A DNA stretch of 64,000 bases from the NCBI RefSeq assembly GCF_050627025.1, contig NZ_CP192472.1. One strand, written 5' to 3'. Within the stretch, counting starts at the first letter, position 1; each line of letters starts with the position of its first letter. The translations under genes and the position numbers were made by a program. Below, piece after piece: positions 19,001-26,690 of this stretch. The DNA is from Variovorax paradoxus_P (GTDB lineage Bacteria > Pseudomonadota > Gammaproteobacteria > Burkholderiales > Burkholderiaceae_C). The notes below the pieces were generated by a model. It saw only the letters and a list, made by a program, of their open reading frames with translations. It made no database searches and was not told the origin of the DNA.

Positions 19001-20480
19001 TGGGCAATCGGCGGGTGACGTCCCAGGTGGTGGTCGTGGTGACGCCCTTGAAGTCGGTCTCACTGGTGATCAGGCCATTGGCGTCTTGGACGCGCGATGA
19101 CGCGTCGGCTTCGCCGGTACCGGAAGGCAGCGAGCCACCGGTGACCGCAAGCTTGCCCTTGGTGGTGCTGTAGCTGTAGGTGCGGCTCGTGCCCAATGGG
19201 TCGGTGATGGACGCGTTGCTGGCAGACGGATAGCTGACCTGGTAGCGGTCGGCTGAGCCGGCCAACTCCGAACTGACGGCGCGGCCTTGCGGGTCATAGC
19301 TGAAGATGGCGTAGCGCTCACCCGACTCGTCGATGATGCCGGTCAGTGCCTGAGGGAACGCGGCGTTCTCGTAGACGAAGGTGCGGCTCTTGGCATCGGG
19401 ATAGGTCACGACGGACAGGCGGCCCATCGGATCGTAGGTGTAGCCGATGGCACGCGAGTCTGGCGTGAGGACGCTGGCGAGTTGGCCGGCCGCGTTGTAG
19501 TTCAGGAACAGCATGCGGCCGAAGCCGTTGGCGATGGTGGCGAGCTGGCCGGCGGTGTCGTAGGTGTAGGCCAGGGTCCAGCCGTTGCGCTGGGTTTGGG
19601 TCTGGAGCTTGCCGGCGGCGGTGAAGCTCAGGGTGGCATCGTCATCGGAGCGGCGGTAGGTCCAGCTGCCGTCACCGGCCTGGGTGAGTTTGTCGGCGCT
19701 GTTGGTGGCGGTCCAGCTTGCGGAGCCACTGGCCTTGAAGAAGGTGCGCAGGTGGCCTTCGGCGCTGGCGATGGAGACTGCGTTCGGGTCGGTCGCCGGC
19801 GTCGCGGCGAGCGACGTGGTGTGATTGTGCGTCCAGGCTTTTCCGAGTGTTCCCCCAGCGCGATCTGCGTCGCTTCCCCAGCTGCTGCGATACGTCCGAA
19901 CGAACGAAAGAGGGGAAGAGCCCCCGTCCGTAAAGTCTGCTTCCGACCGGAATTTTTCTGCGGTGGCTGGAAGAATGGGATTGACAGTCTGTGCTCCAGC
20001 AACGGCTCCAAACTTTTTACAGGAGGGAGCAGAAGACGATATATCTGGAGCCGCCTTCACACACGCGGTTTGACTAGCGTTTTCCTGAAAACGTGATCCG
20101 CACTTGCAACCGCCCGTGACGGCCGTGCTGTTTGGAGGACACACATCTTCCGTATTGCTGATGGCGATGACGGCGGAATTCGGTCCCGGATTGAACTGGG
20201 CTATGCAGGAACTGAAAGCCACCGACAGAGTGGGCGTGCCGCTATACCAGCCACCATCACCGCCATGTGCTGCCTTGTAGGCCAGCGCTTCAGCCGTAGC
20301 TTCACCAGAAGCGCAGCCAGCTTCCTTACTCGGGTAGTACGCGCCATTCCCAATGGAGCCGTTGTAGGGCGCAGTGTTCCACTTGTTAACGTAAAAGCGA
20401 CTCTGAACTGGAATGAGCGCATGTGCGGCACTGCACCACAGCAATGACAACACAGCAATCGACCGGAGAAGATGAACCAT
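16068..20480 (-). CDS. Rhs/YD-repeat polymorphic toxin 1
   Basis: The product has about 1470 residues from the ATG at 20480, which begins a Sec signal peptide (MVHLLRSIAVLSLLWCSAAHA). The frame is open to 20699, where an ATG has a much better ribosome site (GAGGAG), giving a 73-residue extension before the signal. Domains: a Cys-containing N region, a DUF6531-like entry (NPILPATAEKFRSEADFTDG), many YD repeats, and the Rhs core ending YDARTGRYSQPDPIGLDGGWNRFGYV. The variable C-terminal tip of about 120 residues is Cys-rich (ICTPDDKDPCEEQQ; YRACMERASIRGDMC) and is presumably the toxin; its activity is unknown. No PAAR domain is seen. Confidence 0.88.
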   Translation of the reverse strand: MVHLLRSIAVLSLLWCSAAHALIPVQSRFYVNKWNTAPYNGSIGNGAYYPSKEAGCASGEATAEALAYKAAHGGDGGWYSGTPTLSVAFSSCIAQFNPGPNSAVIAISNTEDVCPPNSTAVTGGCKCGSRFQENASQTACVKAAPDISSSAPSCKKFGAVAGAQTVNPILPATAEKFRSEADFTDGGSSPLSFVRTYRSSWGSDADRAGGTLGKAWTHNHTTSLAATPATDPNAVSIASAEGHLRTFFKASGSASWTATNSADKLTQAGDGSWTYRRSDDDATLSFTAAGKLQTQTQRNGWTLAYTYDTAGQLATIANGFGRMLFLNYNAAGQLASVLTPDSRAIGYTYDPMGRLSVVTYPDAKSRTFVYENAAFPQALTGIIDESGERYAIFSYDPQGRAVSSELAGSADRYQVSYPSASNASITDPLGTSRTYSYSTTKGKLAVTGGSLPSGTGEADASSRVQDANGLITSETDFKGVTTTTTWDVTRRLPIVVEHAAGTPDARIVSTQWHPDFSLPLLVTEPPRSTAYTYDPFGNTLSKTVTEAVTGKAQTWQWTYNAQQLVATATEPNGAVTSYAYDHRGNVLTSTNTLGHVTSYTYDNANRVESMTAPNGLVTTYTYDARDRLLTQTVGGQQITMLGYKPYGKVETLVLPAGLILTYTYDAAQRLVGWRNNRGESGSYTLDGMGNRTAEEIKDSTGNVAWNAARVINHINRPVMNVEGPNQATAFGYDANGELTRVTNGLAQSTGYGLDSLRRVAAITDAAGATATLKYNALDAVTEAKDFKGVMTGYVRDAQGNATSETSADVGTASTQYDALGLPSQITDALGQATIITRDPLGRPTILVFADGKSTTLRYDQTPASKGYLSEIIDRSGTTEYTRDGFGRVTQKRQTLVNGSVQQVNYEYSPNGLLQRTVYPGGSALTYIYEMGGRLSALHWNDAPLVTDIAWNPLGQPTRWTWAFASPAVPAHRAYDTAGRLVATEFSNYVYDAAGRITSLTQQLYGPGDADPTQSTISLAPRTWTVGYNALGRITGFDAAGDTAAFGYDTNGNRMSSLRDANGLNTSRSYTVGPLSNQLTGFTQSINGASSTSVTYGYNANGDLVSDGLRSYTYDAEGRLAASTTGATDVSPTTRYAHNALGQRVFKTEPLYPPGQGDEADPGFMQSLTAFFTKLWSPVTNQAEQLGYAYVYDENGTLISEAGSGGANSAGQASYIYLPTANGPIPIAAVINGATYAVHSDHLNTPRRLSNDTGQPVWQWSYSAFGEDKPTIAKNRFANLDTTPNPGTTSVSEVKFNLRYPGQYADEESGLFYNYFRSYDARTGRYSQPDPIGLDGGWNRFGYVDGNPLRYTDPDGRLAFLAIPGVCAAGGCEALAAAAVMMSTPGKKAVKSIAQKIRDICTPDDKDPCEEQQELEELSCGKYRGWMYRACMERASIRGDMCRRKQASPPPPWSDADVNGWAPPAAPRGNR

Positions 20481-20992
20481 GCCTCCCACAAGATTGCGAT
20501 GCTGACGAACAGGTGTATGTAATGGCCTTCGGTGAAGGGCTCGATGCAAGCCATTTGAAGAAGTCCAAGTTAGCGCAATTGCATCGCAACTACGATTGAG
20601 CAACAGTTCGAAGAGACGCAAGTGAATAGTTTGCTCTGCGCAGTTTCTCCCACTACGCGAGATCGCCAATCTCTTTAGTTCGTCTAGAAGTTCTCTCATC
20701 GCATTCTCCTCTTGTACTTTTTCGTTTAGACGACCGGGCATCGGCGATCCGCTCCTCGCGGGGAGGCAAGAGTCATCCTTTTGCACGGCCAATCACCTCC
20801 CTAGGTGACGCGCACCGCCACACAGCGCACACCGTACAAGTTGTTTCAGGTTAGCTGAAGGGCCGCACGCGGACAACGACGAATCAGTGTCATCCGAGCT
20901 TGTCATCGTGAGGTGAATATGAAAGTACGCAGCGATTGCGCCTTGCGTTGGGCGAAGAACGGCTTTCGATCTCGCGCTCATGTTTGCGCCGC
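20481..20992 (-). promoter_or_regulatory. Leader region of rhs1, sharing blocks with the rhs3 leader
   Basis: This 512-base stretch separates imm2 from rhs1. Its outer part (about 20806-20925) contains two blocks also found upstream of rhs3: GGTGACGCGCA(C/T)CGCCAC with CGTACAA(G/C)TTGTTTCA, and TGAATATGAAAGT(A/T)CGC. Nearer the gene, a strong GAGGAG site precedes an ATG at 20699 in the rhs1 frame. A 77-codon frame across 20793-21026 exists but looks like an artefact of the conserved leader. The region probably carries the rhs1 promoter. Confidence 0.5.
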
Positions 20993-21340
20993 TCAGGGCG
21001 TCTTCATATACGCAGTGTTGGTCCAAAGCAGTTCCTTCGAACCGATGCCAAGGGCGGAACAGATCTCCTCAAGTCGGACCTCCCAGTCGTTCAATTGAGA
21101 GGCAAAGAACACCTCCGTTTCGCTGGGCGGCCGGCTCTTGTATTTGCAGAGATAGAAGTGGAATCCATCTCTCAACTGAAGGTATGCCACGTCGTACTCT
21201 TCAAGGTCATCCACCTCCCGGCCAACGCTAAAGCCCAGCCTCGATGCCAGCTCTAGCAAGCTTGCCTGGATCGTTGCAACGTGAGCAACGTTGAAGTCGA
21301 ATGACACAGGGTCAGCCGGTGAGATCAAAGAAACTGTCAT
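20993..21340 (-). CDS. Putative immunity protein for Rhs2
   Basis: The protein has 115 residues, beginning MTVSLISPADPVSFDF at 21340; this ATG overlaps the rhs2 stop by four bases (ATGA). The frame extends further upstream but only as a shadow of rhs2. The protein is acidic and cytosolic in character, with LEEYDVAYLQLRDGFHFYLC and a C-terminal EEICSALGIGSKELLW. No family is recognised. Its role is inferred from coupling to rhs2 and from the same arrangement in the two neighbouring units. Confidence 0.65.
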   Translation of the reverse strand: MTVSLISPADPVSFDFNVAHVATIQASLLELASRLGFSVGREVDDLEEYDVAYLQLRDGFHFYLCKYKSRPPSETEVFFASQLNDWEVRLEEICSALGIGSKELLWTNTAYMKTP

Positions 21341-24300
21341 GGAGCGGTCCTCGTAATCGTTGCAGGTACACATGCCAGATCCCCCATCGGAATCACGCCC
21401 GGCGAGCCGAGGTGCCAATACACAATTGGGCCGTCTGACGATGGGCAAACGGAAGTTTTGAACTCAATTCCCGATTGACCCGGGGGCAGTGGCCCAGGGA
21501 AGGCTTTCGCAGACGGGATAGGCGACGTGCCACCGCCCGCCTGGCGTCGTCCACCCCCACAAACCATCCCACTCGCCACTTGTCTTGCCAGGTCGTCAGC
21601 AGTCTGGCTCGGCGAGGTCACCCGGTGGTAAGTTCGTTCATTGCAAGGTTTCGAATCCTGCGACGTGCACATGTCGCCGATGGCACTACCTAGGGCTCCG
21701 CCGACTCGATTGCCGATTGCGCCACCGGCAATACCGCCCAACGCTGTTCCGCCGGGGCCGATCAAACTCCCGGCAGCCGAGCCCAACGCACGGCCACCCC
21801 ACGTGCCTACGGCGCCCCCGATTGCTTGGCCGACCGGATCTAAGCCTTCAGGATCCGCGAAGTTCAACGAATTTGCATCCACATATCCAAACCGATTCCA
21901 CCCACCATCTAGCCCGATCGGATCGGGCTGGCTGTATCGGCCGGTCCTCGCGTCATAGCTGCGGAAGTAGTTGTAGAACAGCCCACTCTCTTCATCCGCA
22001 TACTGCCCCGGATACCTCAGGTTGAACTTCACGTCGGAGACGCTGGTGGTGCCCGGGTTCGGGGTGGTGTCCAGGTTCGCGAACCGGTTCTTCGCAATGG
22101 TCGGCTTGTCCTCCCCGAACGCGCTGTAGCTCCACTGCCAGACGGGCTGACCGGTGTCGTTGCTCAGGCGTCTCGGCGTGTTCAGGTGGTCGCTGTGCAC
22201 CGCATAGGTGGCGCCGTTGATCACCGCCGCAATCGGTATCGGCCCGTTCGCCGTCGGCAGGTAGATGTAGCTGGCCTGCCCTGCGCTGTTGGCCCCGCCG
22301 CTGCCGGCCTCCGAGATCAGCGTGCCGTTCTCGTCGTAGACATAGGCATAACCCAGCTGCTCGGCCTGGTTCGTGACCGGGCTCCACAGCTTGGTGAAGA
22401 ACGCGGTCAGGCTCTGCATGAAGCCCGGGTCGGCTTCGTCGCCCTGGCCCGGCGGGTACAGCGGCTCGGTCTTGAACACGCGCTGGCCCAGCGCGTTGTG
22501 CGCGTAGCGCGTGGTCGGGCTCACGTCGGTGGCGCCGGTGGTGGAAGCCGCCAGGCGGCCCTCGGCGTCGTAGGTGTAGCTCCTGAGGCCATCGCTCACG
22601 AGGTCGCCGTTGGCGTTGTAGCCGTAGGTGACGCTGGTGCTGCTGGCGCCGTTGATGCTCTGGGTGAAGCCCGTGAGCTGGTTGCTGCTGGCCCCCACGG
22701 TGTAGCTGCGGCTGGTGCTCTGGGTGCCGAGCACTCTCGTGCTGCTGCTTCGGTTGCCGTTGGCGTCGTAGCCGAAGCCGGCGGTGCTGCCGGTGGCGTT
22801 GAAGCCGGTGATGCGGCCCACTGAGTTGTAGCCCACGGTCCAGGTGATGTCGCTGGCGCCGATGGTGCTGTGGGTGGGGTCGGTGTCGCCCGGGGCGTAG
22901 AGCTGCTGCGTCAGGCTGGTGATGCGCCCGGCGGCGTCGTAGACGTAGCTGCTGAACGCGGTGGCGGTCATCCGGCCCGCGGTGTCGTAGCTGCGGCTGG
23001 CAGCAAGAGCCGGGCTCGCGAAGGCCCAGGTCCAGGCGGTGGGCTGGCCCAGCGGGTTCCAGGCGATGCCGGTGACCAGCGGGTTGCCGTTCAGGCTCAG
23101 GCCCGTGAGGCGGCCGGTGGCGTCGTAGCTGTGGGTGAGCAGTCCGCCATTGTTGGGGTAGCCGATGCTCGCCAGGGTGCCGTTCGGGTTGTAGCTGTAG
23201 CTGACCTGCTGCACGCTGCCGTTAGCCAGGGTCTGCTTCTTCAGGGTGACGCGGCCGAAGCCGTCGCGCGTGTACTCGGTGGTGCCGCTGCGGTCGAGGA
23301 TCTCCGAGAGGTAGCCCTTGCTGTTCGCCGTGAGGTCGTAGCGCAGCGTGGTGGTCTTGCCGTCGGCGAAGACCAGGCCGGTGGGGCGGCCCAGCGCATC
23401 GCGCGTGATCGTTGTCGCTTGACCCAACGCGTCGGTGATCTGGCTGGGCAGGCCCAGGGCGTCGTACTGGGTGCTGGCAGGACCGGTGTCGGCGCTGCTC
23501 TCGGCGGTGGCGTTGCCCTGCGCATCGCGCGCGTAGGTGGTGGCCACGCCCTTGAAGTCCCTGGCTTCGGTGACGGCGTCCAGCGCGTTGTACCGAAGGG
23601 TGGCGGTGGCGTTGGCCGCATCGGTCACGGCCTTGATGCGGCGCAGGCCGTCCAGGCCGTACTGGGTGCTCTGGTTCAGGCCGTTGGTGGCGCGGGTCAG
23701 CTCGCCGTTGGCGTCGTAGCCGAAGGAGCTGGCCTGGTTGGGGCCTTCGGTCTGGGCGGCCAGGCGGTTGATGTTGTTGATGGTGCGCGCGGCGTTCCAG
23801 GCGACGTTGCCGGCGCTGTCCTTGATCTGCTCGGCGGTGCGGTTGCCCATGCCGTCCAGGGTGTAGCTGCCGCTCTCGCCGCGGTTGTTGCCCCAGCCAA
23901 TCAGGCGGTGGGCGGCGTCGTAGCTGTAGGTGAGCACCAGGCCGGTGGGCAGGGACACAGTCTCGACCTTGCCATAGGGCTTGTAGGTGAGCGTGGTGGT
24001 CTGGCCGCCGACGGTCTGGGTCAAGAGGCGGTCGCGCGGGTCGTAGGTGTAGGTGGTGACGAGGCCGTTGGGGGCGGTCGAACTGACCACGCGGTTGGCT
24101 GTGTCGTAGGTGTGGCTGGTGACGTGGCCCAGGGCGTTGGTCGAGCCCAGGACGTTGCCGCGGGGGTCGTAGGTGTAGCTGGTGACGGCGCCGTTGGGCT
24201 CGGTGGCGGTGGCCACGAGCTGCTGGGCGTTGTAGGCCCATTGCCAGAGTTGGGCCTGGTTGGTCGCCGTATCGGTGACCGTGCGCGTCAGGACATTGCC

Positions 24301-25971
24301 GAGAGCGTCGTAGGTGTAGGCGGTGGTGCGGCCGGGCTCGGTCTCCAGCGAGGGCAGTGAGAAGGTCGGATGCCATTGCGTCGTGACGGTCTGCGCTTCG
24401 GGGGTGCCTGAGGCTCGCGTGACCGAGGTGGGCAGGCGGCGAGCCGCATCCCAGGTGGTTGTCGTGACTACGCCCTTGAAGTCCGCCTCTGACGTAATCA
24501 GGCCATTGACGTCCTGAACTCGGGTCGCGGCGTCATGTCCACCTGTACCTGAAGGCAGGGAACCCGATGCAACCGAGAGTTGGCCCTTGACGGTGCTGTA
24601 GCTGTACGTGCGCGACGTCCCCAAGGGATCGACGACAGTCGTAACGCTCGACTGGTAGTTGACCTGGTGGCTGTCAACGCCGCTGGCCAGCACCGAACTG
24701 GTGGCTCGCCCTTTGCCGTCATAGCCAAAAGTTCCCCAGCGAGCGCCTGTTTCATCGAGGATGCCTGTCAGCGCCTGGCCGTATGTGGCGTTCTCGTAGA
24801 GAAAGGTGCGGGCCCTGCTATCGGGATAGGTGACTGAAGAGAGTCGACCCGCTCCGTCGTATGCATAGGCAATCGTCCGGCCATCTGGCGTGCCGACGGA
24901 ACTGAGGCGGCCAACAACGTAGGAGAGGACAAGGGTACGGCCGAAAGCATTGGTGACGCTGGTGATTTGGCCAGATCCGTTGTACGCATAGCTATGCGTC
25001 CACCCGTTGGAGGCGACTGTTGTTTGTAGTTGGCCGTTGGCGGCAAAGTTGTAGGTGCTGTCGCCGTCCGCGCGGCGCCAGACCCACGCGCCGTCGGCGG
25101 CCTGCGTCAGGGTATCGGCGCTGTCGCTGGCGCTCCACCCGGCGCTGGCGGAAGGGCGCGAGAAGGTGCGTGCATGGCCTTCGGGCAAGGTGATGGCGAC
25201 CGTCAGCGGCGCGGCGACTGGGATAGCGCTCAGACCAACGCTGTAGCTATGGGCCCAGACTTGGCCCAGACTGGAACTCAGCCGCGCGTCGTCGGTAACC
25301 CAGTTGCTGCGGTACGTCCGCGTGAAGGACAAGGCATCGGGGCCTTGGTCGGTCCAATCTGTCTCGCTGCGGTATTTCTCAGCGGTCGCGGGCAAGATGG
25401 GATTGCCTGCCGACGCCCCCTTCATACACATGTTGGGAGGCTGCGATGCCGGCACCGGTTTGCAGGAAGTATGAGTTTCGTCCTCCATGAATCCTGGGAG
25501 ATTGCATTGGCAACCCCAGCCGGACACAAAGGTACTGGTCAGAGCGGGGCACCACTCACGTGCCACACGAAATCCGATGCCACCAACCCAGATCAATCCG
25601 TCAGAGGTGCGCTGAGCGTCATAAGAACAATTCAAGCCATTCGCCGACTCCCGATAGTTTCCCAAGATCGTCCAGTTGGCCGGATAGTCGGGATAGAGCC
25701 CCCGCATTTGCTTTTCAGCACCAGCAGGACCAAGTTCCAGGCATGCGGCCATCTTGGTTGGAAATTCTCCTGGTTGCGCAAATAGCGACCATGATTTCTG
25801 GGACGGGACATACGCGAGAGCACTGCCGCAGACAAATAGGAGCGCCAAGGCAATCCACGGCCAGCGGTGCAGGGCCGATCTCGATTGAGCTATTTCATGC
25901 GACGTCCCCGACGTCCGTCTCATGAGTAATCGAAAAAACGAGAAAAACCCCGGAAACGTTCCTGCGCTCAC
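21337..25971 (-). CDS. Rhs/YD-repeat polymorphic toxin 2
   Basis: The protein has 1544 residues from a GTG at 25971 preceded by GAGGGG; an ATG at 25923 would give 1528 residues without a clear ribosome site. A signal-anchor or Sec signal follows (WPWIALALLFVCGSALAYVPS). The N region has several Cys, then NPILPATAEKYRSETDWTDQG (DUF6531-like), YD repeats and the Rhs core. The C-terminal tip is distinct: a glycine-zipper stretch (GGAVGTWGGRALGSAAGSLI, then GGTALGGIAGGAIGNRVGG) and a polar domain ending YWHLGSPGVIPMGDLACV. The zipper could insert in or bridge a membrane; the toxic activity is unknown. Part of the core is nearly identical to rhs1 (about 21960-22690). Confidence 0.9.
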   Translation of the reverse strand: MSAGTFPGFFSFFRLLMRRTSGTSHEIAQSRSALHRWPWIALALLFVCGSALAYVPSQKSWSLFAQPGEFPTKMAACLELGPAGAEKQMRGLYPDYPANWTILGNYRESANGLNCSYDAQRTSDGLIWVGGIGFRVAREWCPALTSTFVSGWGCQCNLPGFMEDETHTSCKPVPASQPPNMCMKGASAGNPILPATAEKYRSETDWTDQGPDALSFTRTYRSNWVTDDARLSSSLGQVWAHSYSVGLSAIPVAAPLTVAITLPEGHARTFSRPSASAGWSASDSADTLTQAADGAWVWRRADGDSTYNFAANGQLQTTVASNGWTHSYAYNGSGQITSVTNAFGRTLVLSYVVGRLSSVGTPDGRTIAYAYDGAGRLSSVTYPDSRARTFLYENATYGQALTGILDETGARWGTFGYDGKGRATSSVLASGVDSHQVNYQSSVTTVVDPLGTSRTYSYSTVKGQLSVASGSLPSGTGGHDAATRVQDVNGLITSEADFKGVVTTTTWDAARRLPTSVTRASGTPEAQTVTTQWHPTFSLPSLETEPGRTTAYTYDALGNVLTRTVTDTATNQAQLWQWAYNAQQLVATATEPNGAVTSYTYDPRGNVLGSTNALGHVTSHTYDTANRVVSSTAPNGLVTTYTYDPRDRLLTQTVGGQTTTLTYKPYGKVETVSLPTGLVLTYSYDAAHRLIGWGNNRGESGSYTLDGMGNRTAEQIKDSAGNVAWNAARTINNINRLAAQTEGPNQASSFGYDANGELTRATNGLNQSTQYGLDGLRRIKAVTDAANATATLRYNALDAVTEARDFKGVATTYARDAQGNATAESSADTGPASTQYDALGLPSQITDALGQATTITRDALGRPTGLVFADGKTTTLRYDLTANSKGYLSEILDRSGTTEYTRDGFGRVTLKKQTLANGSVQQVSYSYNPNGTLASIGYPNNGGLLTHSYDATGRLTGLSLNGNPLVTGIAWNPLGQPTAWTWAFASPALAASRSYDTAGRMTATAFSSYVYDAAGRITSLTQQLYAPGDTDPTHSTIGASDITWTVGYNSVGRITGFNATGSTAGFGYDANGNRSSSTRVLGTQSTSRSYTVGASSNQLTGFTQSINGASSTSVTYGYNANGDLVSDGLRSYTYDAEGRLAASTTGATDVSPTTRYAHNALGQRVFKTEPLYPPGQGDEADPGFMQSLTAFFTKLWSPVTNQAEQLGYAYVYDENGTLISEAGSGGANSAGQASYIYLPTANGPIPIAAVINGATYAVHSDHLNTPRRLSNDTGQPVWQWSYSAFGEDKPTIAKNRFANLDTTPNPGTTSVSDVKFNLRYPGQYADEESGLFYNYFRSYDARTGRYSQPDPIGLDGGWNRFGYVDANSLNFADPEGLDPVGQAIGGAVGTWGGRALGSAAGSLIGPGGTALGGIAGGAIGNRVGGALGSAIGDMCTSQDSKPCNERTYHRVTSPSQTADDLARQVASGMVCGGGRRQAGGGTSPIPSAKAFPGPLPPGQSGIEFKTSVCPSSDGPIVYWHLGSPGVIPMGDLACVPATITRTAP

Positions 25972-26108
25972 CGCTCACCCCCTCAGATTCTTGTTTGTGC
26001 CTTCGCTGTCCGGCAAACGCTTGTCTCATCGACACCACGATGGATCCACCAGCACGCGTAAATCGCCAGAAGTTGCATGCCTTCTGGTGCGGCTTCAAGC
26101 TTCAGTCA

Positions 26109-26690
26109 TCAGTCATCAGCATCAGCATCAGCATCAGCATCAGCATCAGCATCAGCATCAGCATCAGTCTCAAGCGTCTTAGCTGCGTGGCCGACTGCTC
26201 TCAAGTACCTCGTTGCGAATTCGACTTTTGTAATTTCGTCTATCTTCACTTCCATTGGCTTGGACATACGCCTCCCGCGCGAGGAAATCTTGTCGAGGAG
26301 CAAGCCGGTGGAGGTCACGTCGCGCGGTACCCCGACGAAACAGACATTTGGATCGTCGAGTTCCATGTGAATAGCGACCGTCGACCCCTTGCGAGCTAGC
26401 ATCTGCAGATCAGGCACCATGGTGCAAGAGAAGTCTTTTGAGAGCCCGGCGTCGTCCACAGTCCTCCATGCGCCTAGTGCGGCTTGATAGAACTCGACCT
26501 TGTCGAAGGTTCGGTCAAAGTAACGAACTGTCTTCGTAGGAAGAATGCAGAAGCCGTCGAGGTCTAACGAGTCCGAAAGCTCAGATGCGATGACGCTGTC
26601 TGTGCTCGATTGACGGACATGACATATCAAAGACTCCAATCCATCGATGCGTGCAATGCGCACGAGGTCTGGCAGGTCGTCGGAGTTCAT
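26109..26690 (-). CDS. Putative immunity protein for Rhs3, with (Asp-Ala)n tail
   Basis: The protein has 193 residues; its ATG overlaps the rhs3 stop by one base (TGATG). It resembles Imm11-like proteins in general make-up (ILPTKTVRYFDRTFDKVEFYQ, WRTVDDAGLSKDFSCTMVPDL), but I cannot confirm a family. It ends in a run of Asp-Ala dipeptides encoded by nine perfect hexamers, an acidic tail that may neutralise the very basic Rhs3 C terminus. No signal peptide. The function is inferred from position. Confidence 0.65.
   Translation of the reverse strand: MNSDDLPDLVRIARIDGLESLICHVRQSSTDSVIASELSDSLDLDGFCILPTKTVRYFDRTFDKVEFYQAALGAWRTVDDAGLSKDFSCTMVPDLQMLARKGSTVAIHMELDDPNVCFVGVPRDVTSTGLLLDKISSRGRRMSKPMEVKIDEITKVEFATRYLRAVGHAAKTLETDADADADADADADADADD
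26114..26167. repeat. Hexanucleotide microsatellite, nine CATCAG units
   Basis: Nine perfect tandem copies of CATCAG lie at the 3' end of imm3, preceded by one copy offset by a single base at 26107-26112. On the coding strand the unit encodes Asp-Ala. Because the unit is six bases, slippage would change tail length without a frameshift. Confidence 0.97.

Noticed and set aside
16758..19100. Very long plus-strand frames (up to 780 codons) opposite the rhs genes
   Set aside because: They are antisense shadows of YD repeats in high-GC DNA, rich in Val, Gly and Ala, and repeat opposite all three rhs genes.
26114..26167. Hexamer tract as a phase-variation switch
   Set aside because: The unit is six bases, so slippage keeps frame; on/off switching by frameshift is not expected.
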